A DNA stretch of 64,000 bases from JADYZU01 sp964540965 (GTDB lineage Bacteria > Pseudomonadota > Alphaproteobacteria > Rhodobacterales > Rhodobacteraceae). The DNA lies in NCBI GenBank assembly GCA_964540965.1, contig CAZIOT010000009.1, forward strand, positions 95,072 through 159,071. The letters run 5' to 3'. The translations under genes were made by a program, and so were the position numbers. The notes below the pieces were generated by a model. The model saw nothing but the letters and a program-made list of their open reading frames with translations, ran no database searches and was not told where the DNA came from. Positions within the stretch are counted from its first letter, which is position 1. Each line of letters begins with the position of its first letter. Positions 9,217 through 21,016 of this stretch are shown piece by piece.

Positions 9217-10209
9217 ATGGGACAGGCGGTCGATCTGGTCGAGGTCTGGCGCGGCGGGCGGCTGGAATGCGTGCATCGCGGCCATGCGGTGATCCTGCGC
9301 GACGGCGTGGTCGAGGCCGCCTGGGGCGATCCCGATTGCGTGATCTATCCGCGATCCTCGGCCAAGATGATCCAGGCGCTGCCCCTGGTCGAATCGGGCG
9401 CGGCCGACCGCCATGACCTGTCACAGGACCGGCTGGCGCTGGCCTGCGCCAGCCATATCGGCGCCGCCTATCACACCGACCGGGTGCGCGCCTGGCTGAA
9501 CGACATCGGCCTGTCGGACGGCGATTTCCGCTGCGGCGCGCACGAGCCGGGCGACCGCGCCGCGCGCGACGCGCTGGTCCGCGCCGGGACCGCGCCCTGC
9601 CAGTACCACAACAATTGTTCCGGCAAACATGCCGGGTTCCTGACCCTGAACCTGCATCTGGGTGCCGGATCGGAATATGTCGAACCCGACCATCCAGTGC
9701 AAAAGGCCGTGCGCGAGGCGTTCGAGGACGTGACGGGCGAGCCATCGCCCGGCTACGGCATCGACGGTTGCTCGGCGCCGAATTTCGCCACCACCGTCAC
9801 CGGGCTGGCCCGCGCGATGGAGCGGTTTGCGACCGCCGGCGACCGCAGCGGCGCGCGCGCGGCGGCGCAGGGCCGGCTCGTTCAGGCCATGATGGCCTTT
9901 CCCGAACTGATTGCCGGCGAGACGCGGGCCTGCACCGAACTGATGCGCGCGACGGGCGGCAAGGTCGCGATCAAGGGCGGGGCCGAAGGCGTCTATGTCG
10001 CGATCATCCCCGAACGGCGGACGGGCATCGCGCTCAAGATCACCGATGGCGCTTCCCGCGCGTCCGAGGCGGTGATGGCGGCGCTGCTGATCCGGCTGGG
10101 GGCGCTGGACCCGGCCCATCCGGCCGCGGCGACCCGCGTGAACGCGCCGCAGACAAACTGGCGCGGGCTGGTGACCGGCGAGATCCGGGTGGTGCCGGGG
10201 CTGATCTAG
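9217..10209 (+). CDS. L-asparaginase II, Rhizobium etli AnsA (ReAV) type
   Basis: The 330-aa enzyme hydrolyses asparagine to aspartate and ammonia. It belongs to the structurally separate Asparaginase_II family, not the E. coli AnsA/AnsB family. Active-site features line up with the R. etli enzyme almost residue for residue: Ser47-Ser48-x-Lys50 in YPRSSAKMIQALPL, Cys134 and Lys137 in NNCSGKHAGFL, and Cys185 in GIDGCSAPNFA, the zinc-ligand region. No signal peptide is present, so it is cytoplasmic. It stands alone on the plus strand, with 117 nt before recQ. Regulation cannot be read. Confidence 0.92.
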   Translation: MGQAVDLVEVWRGGRLECVHRGHAVILRDGVVEAAWGDPDCVIYPRSSAKMIQALPLVESGAADRHDLSQDRLALACASHIGAAYHTDRVRAWLNDIGLSDGDFRCGAHEPGDRAARDALVRAGTAPCQYHNNCSGKHAGFLTLNLHLGAGSEYVEPDHPVQKAVREAFEDVTGEPSPGYGIDGCSAPNFATTVTGLARAMERFATAGDRSGARAAAQGRLVQAMMAFPELIAGETRACTELMRATGGKVAIKGGAEGVYVAIIPERRTGIALKITDGASRASEAVMAALLIRLGALDPAHPAAATRVNAPQTNWRGLVTGEIRVVPGLI

Positions 10210-10326
10210 GCCCGGCGACCGGACGGTTCTGGCACCGGGCTTTGAAGGCCGTTGGCGTTTCCAGCCTTGTTGACCGATTCTTCATTCCTGTAAGCAAGGC
10301 TGCGAGCAGTCTGAAGAAACGGTGCC

Positions 10327-12360
<2,034 letters not shown>

Positions 12361-12376
12361 GGGCGCCCGCGGATTT

Positions 12377-12408
12377 CGGGACGGCCCGCGCGGCGGGCAG
12401 GCGTCCCG
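12377..12408. terminator. Strong GC hairpin after recQ, possible terminator without T-run
   Basis: Outer stem CGGGACG / CGTCCCG encloses an inner stem GCCCGC / GCGGGC with a 3-nt loop; the right side has a 3-nt bulge (AGG). It begins 17 nt after the recQ stop. There is no T-run, so classical intrinsic termination is uncertain; it may instead protect the 3' end or act with Rho. Confidence 0.4.
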
Positions 12409-12452
12409 GTTGCGCCCTTGACGGGGGCGGCGGCGAACGGCACTCCAATCCC

Positions 12453-13235
12453 ATGCTTATCGTCCTGTCCCCCGCCAAGAAGCTCGATTTCGGCCCGGCG
12501 CCCCTGCCCGCCGACCTGCCCCTGACCGAACCCCTGTGGCCGGCCGAGGCGGCGCGGCTGGCGCGGACCATGCGCAACCTGACCTTGCGCGACCTCAAGG
12601 GGCTGATGGACCTGTCCGACGACCTGGCCCGGCTGAACCGCGACCGTTTTCGCGACTGGGCCGACGATCCCGCGCCCGAGGCGGTGCGCCCGGCGGTGAT
12701 GGCCTTTGCCGGCGATACCTATGTCGGGCTGGATGCGCGCACCTTCGGCCCCGACGACCTGCGGTTTGCCCAGGACCATCTGCGCATCCTGTCGGGGCTT
12801 TACGGCCTCTTGCGCCCGCTCGACACGATCCAGCCCTATCGGCTGGAAATGGGCAGCCGGCTGAAGACCCGGCGCGGTGGCAATCTTTACGATTTCTGGG
12901 GCGACAACATCGCCCGGCGCCTGAACGCCGAGGCGGCGGCGCTGGGCAGCGATCTGCTGGTCGCCTGCGCCAGCGAGGAATATTTCCACGCCGCCCGCCG
13001 GCCGGCGCTGAATCTGCGGGTGATCCAGCCGGTCTTCCTTGAGGACCGGGCCGGCAAGCGCAGCATCGTCAGTTTCTACGCCAAGCAGGCGCGCGGGGCG
13101 ATGGCGCGGTTCATCATCCTGAACCGGCTGGACGACCCGGCGCATCTGCGCGACTTCGACACCGGCGGCTATGCCTGGGATGCCGAGGCCTCGACCCAAG
13201 ACCGGCCGGTGTTCGTCCGTCACAACTTGGCGTGA
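12453..13235 (+). CDS. yaaA: Peroxide stress protein YaaA (DUF328/UPF0246)
   Basis: The 260-aa cytoplasmic protein begins with the family signature MLIVLSPAKKLDF. It also carries GDTYVGLDART, HLRILSGLYGLLRPLD, IQPYRLEMG and the C-terminal FYAKQARGAMARF block. In E. coli YaaA limits free iron and protects DNA during hydrogen peroxide stress and is under OxyR control. I see no clear OxyR site here. It starts 92 nt after recQ, beyond a strong hairpin, and probably has its own promoter. Confidence 0.95.
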   Translation: MLIVLSPAKKLDFGPAPLPADLPLTEPLWPAEAARLARTMRNLTLRDLKGLMDLSDDLARLNRDRFRDWADDPAPEAVRPAVMAFAGDTYVGLDARTFGPDDLRFAQDHLRILSGLYGLLRPLDTIQPYRLEMGSRLKTRRGGNLYDFWGDNIARRLNAEAAALGSDLLVACASEEYFHAARRPALNLRVIQPVFLEDRAGKRSIVSFYAKQARGAMARFIILNRLDDPAHLRDFDTGGYAWDAEASTQDRPVFVRHNLA

Positions 13236-13338
13236 AGTCGGGAAAACCTGTCCTGCTGCGGCAGGTCACGGCATTGCGCCGGCCGGCCTTCCCATGCGAC
13301 CCTGACGGCATTGACCCCCATCCTGCGGGAGAATTTTG

Positions 13339-16300
13339 ATGCGCCGCCTGATCCTTGCCGCCCTTGCGGTGCTGCCGCTTGCCGCCCTTGCCGACAACGG
13401 CGTGCCCGATGCGCGCGTGGCGATCCAGCGCGACACCGATTTTCCCGGCGGCGACCTGGGCCAGTATTTCGACACCACGCTCGATGCCTGTCAGGCGACC
13501 TGCCTGGCCGACGCGGCCTGTGTGGCCTTCACCTTCAACGCGCGGTCGAATTCGTGTTTCCCCAAGGGCATTTCGGGTCCGGCGACGCCCTTTGCCGGGG
13601 CGATTTCCGGACTGATCCTGCCGACCGATCCGACCGTCCTGGCAGCGGCCCCGGCGCGGGTTGCCGATCTGTCGTTCCTGGATCCCGCCGACATCGACCG
13701 GGCTGAAACCGTTGCGCGCGAGATCGGCCGCGACCATTCCTCGGACGGCTATGGCGCGGTCGAACTGCGCCAGGCCTCGCAGCGGGCCGAGGGGCAGGGC
13801 GACATGATCGGCGCCTTCCGCTTCATGGGCGCGGCCATCGCCATGGGCGACAATGCCGGCGACTGGATGGATTACGCCCGGCTGGGCGCCAGTGCCGGCA
13901 ATGCCTCGTCCGAAGAAATCTCGTTTGCCCGCAGCCGGGTGATTCCGGCGCTGATTTCGGCCTGGATGCGGACCGGCGATGCCGGGACGCGCACCGAAAT
14001 CCTTGCCCGGCTTGCCGCGGCGCTGGAAAACGAGGGTCGTGGCCGACTGGGCATTGATGCCCTGCGGCTGGCGCAGGACATCCAGCCCCGCCGCGATCTG
14101 GAGGAGGTGCTGGACCGGCTGATCGGGCTTTACGGCTTCCGCGTCGCCGACACCCAGGTTGACAGCGATGCCGAAACCCCGCGGCTTTGCGTCAATTTCA
14201 ACGAACCGCTGGTCGCCGCCGGGGTGGATTACGCGCCATTCGTGCAGATGCCCGATGCGTCCTTTACCGTCGATATCTCGGGTAGCCAGCTGTGCCTTGA
14301 TGGCGTCGAACATGGCCGGCGCTATGCCGTCACCCTGCGCGCCGGCCTGCCGGCTGCCAGCGGCGAGACGCTGGTGCGCCCGGTCGCGCTGAACCTATAT
14401 GTCCGCGACCGCAGCCCGCAGGCGCGCTTTACCACCCGCGCCTATGTCCTGCCGCGCACCGCCGATGCCGGCATCCCGATCGAGACGGTGAACCTGCCCG
14501 AGGTCGATCTGTCGCTGTCGCGCGTGTCCGACCGCAACATCCTGCGCACGCTGCAGGGCGACATGTTCGGCTGGCCGCTTTACGACTGGAGCTTTGACGA
14601 CACCATCGGCGAGACGGTCTGGACCGGCACCCTGACCGTGCCGCAAGAGATGAACCGCGACGTGCTGACGCGCATCCCGCTGGTCGAGGCGCTGGAGGGC
14701 CAGCCCGCCGGGCTCTATGTCCTGTCGGCCGGCATTCCCGGCGCCGATCCCTATGAGGATCCGCCGGCAAGCCAGTGGTTCGTGCTGTCCGATCTCGGGC
14801 TTTCCTCGATGCTGGGCAGCGACGGGCTGACGGTCGATGTGCGCAGCCTGACCAGCGCCGCGCCGGTCGCCGGGGCCGAGGTGCAGTTGGTCAACCGCGC
14901 CAATGCCGTGCTGGGCACGGCTGTCACGGATGCCAGCGGCACCGCGGTCTTCGAAGCCGGCCTGACCCGCGGCATCGGCTCGGCCGAGCCGGCGCTGCTG
15001 ACGGTGACGGCGGGCGACGACATGACCTTCCTGTCGCTGAGCGACCCGGCCTTTGACCTGTCCGACCGTGGTGTCGACGGGCGAGAGCCCGCCGGGCCGA
15101 TGGATGTGTTCCTTGCCACCGACCGCGGCGCCTATCGCGCGGGCGAGGTGGTGCATCTGACCGCGCTGGTGCGCGACGATCAGGCGCGCGCGCTGCCCGG
15201 CGTGCCGCTGACCGCGATCCTGACCCGGCCCGATGGCGTCGAATATGCCCGCGTCGCCAGCCCGCTTGATGCCGGCGGCGGCCATGTCTTTGCCCTGCCC
15301 ATCGCGCCCTCGGCCCCGCGCGGTACCTGGACGATCGAGGTCAAGGCCGATGTCGATGCCCCGGCGCTGGCCACAACCCGCGTTCTGGTCGAGGATTTCC
15401 TGCCCGAGCGTGTCGATGTGGACCTGACCGCCCCCGATACCGTGGCGCTGAACGGCACCCTGCCCGTCGATCTGACCGCGACCTGGCTGTTCGGCCCGCC
15501 CGGTGCCGATCTGGCCGTCGAGGGCGAGGTGATCCTTGCTTCTGCCAGCAGCCTGCCCGGCTGGGACGGTTACGTCTTTGGCCGCGAGGACGAGCCGTTC
15601 TCGACCCTGGTCGAGATGCTGGGCGGCGCCCGCACCGATGCCGAGGGCCGTGCCGTGGTCGATGCCACGCTGCCCTTTGTCGAAACCGCGACCCGGCCGC
15701 TGACCGCGACCGCCACGCTGCGCGTCACCGAAGGGTCGGGCCGGCCGGTGGAACGGCAGGTTTCGGCCACTGTCCTGCCCGATGCGGTGATGATCGGCCT
15801 GCGCCCGGCCTTTGACGCGGTGGTGCCCGAGGGCGGCGAGGCCGCCTTTGACCTGATCGCGCTGGGACCGGACCTGAAACCGCAGCCTCTGGCGGTCGAA
15901 TGGACCATCAACCGGGTCAGGACCGAATATCAGTGGTATTCGCTTTATGGCTACTGGAACTGGGATCCGGTGACGACACGGGAACGGGTCGCCTCGGGGC
16001 AGGCGCAGCTTGGCTCGGCGCCGCTGCGCGTCTCGGCCCCGGTCGGCTGGGGCGAATACGAACTGGTGGTCGAGGCGACGGACGGCAGCTATGCCGCGTC
16101 CTCGGCCAGCTTCTGGGCCGGCTGGTGGGGCGCGTCCGAGGGCGACGACACTCCCGACGTTCTGGAAGCCTCGCTTGACGCCGAAAGCTATGCCGTCGGC
16201 GATACGGCCACACTGCGGATCGTGCCGCGCTTTGCCGGCACGGCGCTGGTCTCGGTCCTGTCGGACCGGGTGATCCACCGCGTCGCGGTCGAGGTGACCG

Positions 16301-18753
16301 AGGGCGAGAACCTGATCCCCCTTGAAGTGACCGAGGATTGGGGCACCGGCGCCTATGTCACCGCCGCCGTGATCCGGCCGATGGACGAGGCCGCGGGCCG
16401 CAACCCGTCGCGGGCGCTGGGGCTGGTCCATGCCGCGGTCGATCCGGGCGACCGCCAGCTTTCGGTCATCATCGAAAGCCCGCTGTCGGCGGCCCCGCGC
16501 GGCCCCCTGACGGTCGCGGTCGATGTGCAGGGCGCGCTGCCGGGCGAACCGGCCTGGGTCACCCTCGCGGCCGTCGATGTCGGCATCCTGAACCTGACCG
16601 CCTTTGACAGCCCCGACCCTTCGGCCTGGTATTTCGGCCAGCGGCGGCTGGGCGTGGACCTGCGCGATGTCTATGGGCGGCTGATCGACGGCATGACCGG
16701 CGCCATGGGCGATGTGCGCTCGGGCGGCGATGCCACGCTGTCCTTGGCCCTGCAATCGCCCCCGCCGACCGAAGAACTGGTCGCCTATTTCGAAGGCCCG
16801 GTGCAGGTCGATGCCAATGGCCGTGCCGAAATCGCCTTCGACCTGCCGTCGTTCAACGGCACCGTGCGGCTGATGGCGGTGGCCTGGTCGGACCGTGGCG
16901 TCGGCCAGGCGGAATCCGAGGTGCTGGTGCGCGATCCGGTGGTCGTCACCGCCTCGGTCCCGCGGTTCATGGCGCCGGGCGATGCCTCGCGCCTGCTCCT
17001 GGAACTGACCCATGCCGAAGGGCCGGCGGGCGAGATGGCGCTGACGGTGGAAAGCGACGGCCTGCGGCTCGACACGCAACTGATCCCCGCCGCGGTGCGG
17101 CTGGAGGCGGAAGGGTCCGCCCGGCTGTCGCTGCCGATCACCGCGCTGAACCCCGGCATCCACCCGATCACCGTGACGCTTACCACGCCGGACGGCCGCG
17201 AACTGGTCAAGGTGCTGACGATCCCGGTGCAACTGAACGACCCCGAGGTCAGCCAGACCCTGCGCCTGACGCTGGCCGCGGGCGAGACCTTTACCTTTGA
17301 CGATGCCGTCTTTGCCGGCATGGTTCCCGGCACGGGCGAGGCGACGCTTTCGGTCGGGCCGCTGGCGCGGTTCGATGCGGCGGGGCTGCTGAACATGCTC
17401 GACCGCTATCCCTATGGCTGCACCGAACAGATCACCTCGGCGGCGATGCCGCTTCTCTATTTCGACGATGTGGCGCAGGCGATGGGGCTGGGCAGCGGCG
17501 ACCAGATCGAACAGCGGATCGCGCAGTCGATCACCGCGGTTCTGGCCAACCAGTCGGCCAACGGCGCCTTCGGGCTGTGGGGGCCGTGGTCGGGCGACAT
17601 GTGGCTTGACGCCTATGTCACCGATTTCCTGGCCCGCGCCCGTGCCCGCGGCCACGAGGTGCCGGAAACCGCCTGGCGTTCGGCGCTCGACAACCTGACG
17701 AACGCCGTCAACTACTATCCCGAGTTCGAATCCGGGGGCGAGGACATGGCCTATGCGCTGATGGTCCTTGCGCGCGAGGGCGAGGCGGCGGTGGGCGACC
17801 TGCGCTATTACGCCGACGAACGCGCCTTTGCCTTCACCACGCCGCTTGCCTCGGCACAACTGGGCGCGGCGCTCGCCTTCTATGGCGACCAGCCGCGGGC
17901 GGATGCGATGTTCGCGCAGGCGCAGGCGCAGATCCGGGGCCTGGGCAAGGAACCGGCGCAATCCGTCTGGCGGGTCGATTACGGCACGCAGGCCCGCGAC
18001 ATCGCCGCGGTCCTGACCCTTGCCGTCGAGGCCGGGTCGACTGCCGTCGACCGTGACCTGCTGTCGGCGCGGCTGGCCGGGCTGGGCACAAGGGTTTCGA
18101 CGCAAGAGGCGGTCTGGACGCTGATGGCCGCGAATGCCCTGATCGACGACCTGCGCAGCGCCGGGATCACGCTGGACGGGCAGGTGCCCGACGGGCCGGT
18201 GGTGCGCGTCCGCGCCGATGACGCGGCCGTGGCGCCGGTGCTGGTCGCGAATGGCGGCGACAGTGCCACCGACCTGACGGTCACCACCTTTGGCGTGCCG
18301 GAAACCCCGCCGCCCGCGGGCGGGCAGGGCTATGCGATCCGTCGCGAATACTTCACCATGGATGGCACCGCGACGACGCCCGATCAGGTGCAGGCCGGCA
18401 CCCGCCTTGTCACGGTGCTGACGGTCGAACCCCTGGGCCGGCAAGAGGCGCGGCTGATGGTCGCCGATCCGCTGCCCGCCGGGTTCGAGATCGACAATCC
18501 CAACCTGATCCGCGGCGGCGACATATCCGCCCTGTCCTGGCTTGAGACGGTCGAGCCGAACCACGCCGAATTCCGGCAGGACCGTTTCCTGGCGGCCGTG
18601 GATCTGCGCGATCAGGTGCCAGTGCGGCTGGCCTATGTGGTGCGCGCCGTCAGCCCCGGCACCTTCCATCACCCGGCGGCGAGCGTGGAGGACATGTATC
18701 GTCCCCAGATGCGCGCCCATACCGATGCCGGCACGGTGACGGTCACCGAGTAG
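13339..18753 (+). CDS. Bacterial alpha-2-macroglobulin family protein with N-terminal PAN domain
   Basis: This large periplasmic protein (1804 aa) probably traps host or competitor proteases that breach the outer membrane. ATG 13339 is preferred over TTG 13336 because GCGGGAGA lies at a good distance. A Sec signal peptide (MRRLILAALAVLPLAALA) is followed by a cysteine-rich PAN/Apple-like module (about 25-90, CQATCLADAACVAFTFN), macroglobulin domains and the thioester-containing domain. The thioester motif GCTEQ is intact at residues 1360-1364. The signal lacks a lipobox, unlike E. coli YfhM, so it is likely soluble. It lies 1 nt before pbpC; the A2M/PBP1C pairing is well known and couples protease defence with cell-wall repair. 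Confidence 0.94.
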   Translation: MRRLILAALAVLPLAALADNGVPDARVAIQRDTDFPGGDLGQYFDTTLDACQATCLADAACVAFTFNARSNSCFPKGISGPATPFAGAISGLILPTDPTVLAAAPARVADLSFLDPADIDRAETVAREIGRDHSSDGYGAVELRQASQRAEGQGDMIGAFRFMGAAIAMGDNAGDWMDYARLGASAGNASSEEISFARSRVIPALISAWMRTGDAGTRTEILARLAAALENEGRGRLGIDALRLAQDIQPRRDLEEVLDRLIGLYGFRVADTQVDSDAETPRLCVNFNEPLVAAGVDYAPFVQMPDASFTVDISGSQLCLDGVEHGRRYAVTLRAGLPAASGETLVRPVALNLYVRDRSPQARFTTRAYVLPRTADAGIPIETVNLPEVDLSLSRVSDRNILRTLQGDMFGWPLYDWSFDDTIGETVWTGTLTVPQEMNRDVLTRIPLVEALEGQPAGLYVLSAGIPGADPYEDPPASQWFVLSDLGLSSMLGSDGLTVDVRSLTSAAPVAGAEVQLVNRANAVLGTAVTDASGTAVFEAGLTRGIGSAEPALLTVTAGDDMTFLSLSDPAFDLSDRGVDGREPAGPMDVFLATDRGAYRAGEVVHLTALVRDDQARALPGVPLTAILTRPDGVEYARVASPLDAGGGHVFALPIAPSAPRGTWTIEVKADVDAPALATTRVLVEDFLPERVDVDLTAPDTVALNGTLPVDLTATWLFGPPGADLAVEGEVILASASSLPGWDGYVFGREDEPFSTLVEMLGGARTDAEGRAVVDATLPFVETATRPLTATATLRVTEGSGRPVERQVSATVLPDAVMIGLRPAFDAVVPEGGEAAFDLIALGPDLKPQPLAVEWTINRVRTEYQWYSLYGYWNWDPVTTRERVASGQAQLGSAPLRVSAPVGWGEYELVVEATDGSYAASSASFWAGWWGASEGDDTPDVLEASLDAESYAVGDTATLRIVPRFAGTALVSVLSDRVIHRVAVEVTEGENLIPLEVTEDWGTGAYVTAAVIRPMDEAAGRNPSRALGLVHAAVDPGDRQLSVIIESPLSAAPRGPLTVAVDVQGALPGEPAWVTLAAVDVGILNLTAFDSPDPSAWYFGQRRLGVDLRDVYGRLIDGMTGAMGDVRSGGDATLSLALQSPPPTEELVAYFEGPVQVDANGRAEIAFDLPSFNGTVRLMAVAWSDRGVGQAESEVLVRDPVVVTASVPRFMAPGDASRLLLELTHAEGPAGEMALTVESDGLRLDTQLIPAAVRLEAEGSARLSLPITALNPGIHPITVTLTTPDGRELVKVLTIPVQLNDPEVSQTLRLTLAAGETFTFDDAVFAGMVPGTGEATLSVGPLARFDAAGLLNMLDRYPYGCTEQITSAAMPLLYFDDVAQAMGLGSGDQIEQRIAQSITAVLANQSANGAFGLWGPWSGDMWLDAYVTDFLARARARGHEVPETAWRSALDNLTNAVNYYPEFESGGEDMAYALMVLAREGEAAVGDLRYYADERAFAFTTPLASAQLGAALAFYGDQPRADAMFAQAQAQIRGLGKEPAQSVWRVDYGTQARDIAAVLTLAVEAGSTAVDRDLLSARLAGLGTRVSTQEAVWTLMAANALIDDLRSAGITLDGQVPDGPVVRVRADDAAVAPVLVANGGDSATDLTVTTFGVPETPPPAGGQGYAIRREYFTMDGTATTPDQVQAGTRLVTVLTVEPLGRQEARLMVADPLPAGFEIDNPNLIRGGDISALSWLETVEPNHAEFRQDRFLAAVDLRDQVPVRLAYVVRAVSPGTFHHPAASVEDMYRPQMRAHTDAGTVTVTE

Positions 18754-18754
18754 G

Positions 18755-20782
18755 ATGCGCGCCCGCTGGCTGATCCTTGCCGCCGTGCTGATGTTCAGCG
18801 CGGCGGCGGCGCGCGATGCGTTCGACCGCTGGATCGACGCCACCGTGCTGCCGGTGCTGGTCGCCGAGCAATCGGTCGAGGTGCTGGACCGTAACGGCGC
18901 GCTTTTGCGCGCCTATACGGTCGCGGACGGGCGCTGGCGGATGGCGGTCACGCTGGATGCGGTCGACGCGGCTTACGTCCAGATGCTGGTCCGCTATGAA
19001 GACGGGCGCTTCTACGACCATGCCGGCGTCGATCCCTGGGCCATGGCCCGCGCGCTGTGGCAGGCGGCGACCAACGGGCGCGTGGTGTCGGGTGGATCGA
19101 CCCTGACCATGCAGGTCGCCCGGCTGATCGAGGATTCGGGCACCGGTGCCTGGGATGGCAAGCTGCGCCAGATCCGCGTGGCGCTGGCGCTCGAGCGGCG
19201 GTTTTCCAAGGACGAGATCCTGACGATCTACCTGAACCGCGCCCCCTTTGGCGGCAATATCGAAGGGGTGCGCGCCGCCGCCTATGCCTGGTTCGGCAAG
19301 CCGCCGGCGCGGCTGACCCCGGCCGAGGCGGCGCTTCTGGTCGCGCTGCCGCAGGCCCCCGAAAGCCGGCGGCCCGACCGCCACCCCGACGCCGCCCGCG
19401 CCGCCCGCGACCGCGTGCTGGCGCGGATGGCCCGCGACGGCATCCTGACGGCCGAGGAGGCGGCAGCCGCCCTGACCGAACGCTCGCCCGACCGCCGGCG
19501 GGAATTTCCCCTGCTCGCCCCGCATCTGGCCGACCGGCTGCGGTCTGAAAATCCGCTTCTGGCGCTGCACCTGACCACGCTTGACGCGAACCTTCAGGCG
19601 CGGGTCGAGGATCTGGCGCGGGCGGCGGTGGCCGGTGAGGCCGACCGCCTGCAGGTCGCGATCATGGTCGCCGATCACCGCAGCGGCGAAATCCTCGCCA
19701 CGGTCGGATCGTCGTCCTATCAGGCCGATGCGCGACAGGGCTTTGTCGACATGACCACCGCCCTGCGTTCGCCCGGATCGACGCTCAAGCCGGTGATCTA
19801 CGGGCTGGCCTTCGACCGCGGCCTTGCGCATCCCGAAACGCTGATCGCCGACCGGCCGGTCGATTTCGACGGCTACCGGCCGCAGAATTTCGACGGGGTG
19901 TTCCGCGGCGAACTGCGGGTGCGGCAGGCGCTGCAATGGTCGCTCAACATTCCGGCGGTCAGCCTGCTGGACGCGATGGGGCCGCAGCACCTGATGGCGG
20001 CGCTGCGGCGGGCGGGGACAGATCCGGTGATCCCCGGCGGCGGCGCGCCGGGGCTGGCCGTCGGCCTTGGCGGTCTGGGGATGAGCCTGTCCGACCTGAT
20101 GCGGGTCTATGCCGCGCTGGGCAACGGCGGGGAGGCGGTGGATCTGCGGGTGACGCCCGATCCGACGCCCGGTTTCCTGCCGCGCCGGGTGCTGGCCGAA
20201 ACCGCCGCCTGGCAGGTCGCCGACATCTTGCGCGACGTGCCGCGCCCCGCCGGGGTGGTGCAGGACGGCATCGCGTGGAAAACCGGCACCTCTTACGGTC
20301 ACCGTGATGCCTGGGCGCTGGGGTTCGACGGGCGTTACGTCGTCGGCGTCTGGATGGGGCGGGCCGACGGCACGCCGGTGCCCGGCGCCTTTGGCGGCGA
20401 CCTGGCCGCGCCGGTGATGTTTTCGGCCTTTGCCCGCACGGCTGGACAGGTGACGCCTCTGCCGCCGCCGCCGCCCGCCACGCTGATCGTCGCCGGCGAC
20501 CGGCTGCCCCTGCCGTTGCAACGGTTCCGCCCGCCGGGGGCCGCGCCCGAAGGCGGCCCGGAAATCGCCTTTCCCCCCGACGGCGCCGTGGTCGAGGGCA
20601 CCACCATCGTCGCCCGCGTGACCGAAGGCGCCCCGCCCTTCACCTGGCTTGCCAACGGCCTGCCGGTGCTGACCACCCGCGACCGCGAGGTGCCCTTGCC
20701 CGACCTTGGCCGCGGCTTTTCCGCGTTGGTGGTGATCGACGCCAACGGCCAAAGCGCGCGGGCGCAGGTGGAACTGAAGTAA
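18755..20782 (+). CDS. pbpC: Penicillin-binding protein 1C
   Basis: This bifunctional murein synthase (675 aa) is anchored by an N-terminal membrane segment (RWLILAAVLMFSAAAA). The GT51 glycosyltransferase domain has catalytic Glu82 in RYEDGRFYDHAGVD. The transpeptidase domain has Ser342-x-x-Lys345 in SPGSTLKPVIYG, the SLN motif in QWSLNIPAVS, and Lys509-Thr-Gly-Thr in WKTGTSYG. The C-terminal BiPBP_C-type module is at about 595-675. Residues expected for both activities are present. It starts one base after the A2M stop, so the two are one transcription unit. Confidence 0.95.
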   Translation: MRARWLILAAVLMFSAAAARDAFDRWIDATVLPVLVAEQSVEVLDRNGALLRAYTVADGRWRMAVTLDAVDAAYVQMLVRYEDGRFYDHAGVDPWAMARALWQAATNGRVVSGGSTLTMQVARLIEDSGTGAWDGKLRQIRVALALERRFSKDEILTIYLNRAPFGGNIEGVRAAAYAWFGKPPARLTPAEAALLVALPQAPESRRPDRHPDAARAARDRVLARMARDGILTAEEAAAALTERSPDRRREFPLLAPHLADRLRSENPLLALHLTTLDANLQARVEDLARAAVAGEADRLQVAIMVADHRSGEILATVGSSSYQADARQGFVDMTTALRSPGSTLKPVIYGLAFDRGLAHPETLIADRPVDFDGYRPQNFDGVFRGELRVRQALQWSLNIPAVSLLDAMGPQHLMAALRRAGTDPVIPGGGAPGLAVGLGGLGMSLSDLMRVYAALGNGGEAVDLRVTPDPTPGFLPRRVLAETAAWQVADILRDVPRPAGVVQDGIAWKTGTSYGHRDAWALGFDGRYVVGVWMGRADGTPVPGAFGGDLAAPVMFSAFARTAGQVTPLPPPPPATLIVAGDRLPLPLQRFRPPGAAPEGGPEIAFPPDGAVVEGTTIVARVTEGAPPFTWLANGLPVLTTRDREVPLPDLGRGFSALVVIDANGQSARAQVELK

Positions 20783-20815
20783 GACTATCGCGCGCCTGCG
20801 GCGCATTCCTTTTGT

Positions 20816-20950
20816 CTCGTCGTCGCCTTCGGCTCCTCCTCGGGGTGCCTCCCGGCGGGGGATATTTGGGGACGAAGAATGGGCAAGAGAGTCTTTGCCC
20901 TCATTCTTCGTCCATAAATATCCTCAGGGGGTGAGGAGCGCAGCGACGAG
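20816..20950. repeat. Large imperfect inverted repeat between pbpC and rnr
   Basis: The inner arms run GGATATTT, then GGACGAAGAATG, then GGCAA on the left (20859-20886). Their complement is on the right (TTGCC, CATTCTTCGTCC, AAATATCC; up to 20923), separated by about 10 nt. Outer parts share CTCGTCG (20816-20822) and its complement (20944-20950), as well as GCTCCTC with its complement GAGGAGC. The unequal spacing of outer and inner blocks suggests two inverted copies of a dispersed element rather than one perfect hairpin. Confidence 0.75.
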
Positions 20951-20969
20951 GGGGGCGGAAGGCCCCCCT
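20949..20969. terminator. GC-rich hairpin upstream of rnr
   Basis: Stem AGGGGGGC / GCCCCCCT (8 bp) with loop GGAAG. It directly follows the large inverted repeat and lies 48 nt before the rnr start. It could terminate transcription from pbpC or lie in the rnr leader; no T-run follows. Confidence 0.4.
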
Positions 20970-21016
20970 GCGACATTCGCAATGACGCGCCGCGCCGGCC
21001 ATGCTAGGTCGGGACC

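Noticed and set aside
10210..10326. Terminator (GCCCGG/CCGGGC) and TTGACC promoter before recQ
   Set aside because: The stem is 6 bp with a 19-nt loop, and no -10 element lies at a proper distance from TTGACC.
14395..18843. A 1482-codon open frame antisense to the alpha-2-macroglobulin gene
   Set aside because: The plus-strand frame is a full A2M with signal peptide, thioester and C terminus. The antisense frame is His/Arg/Gly-rich with no domain and comes from GC-rich third positions.
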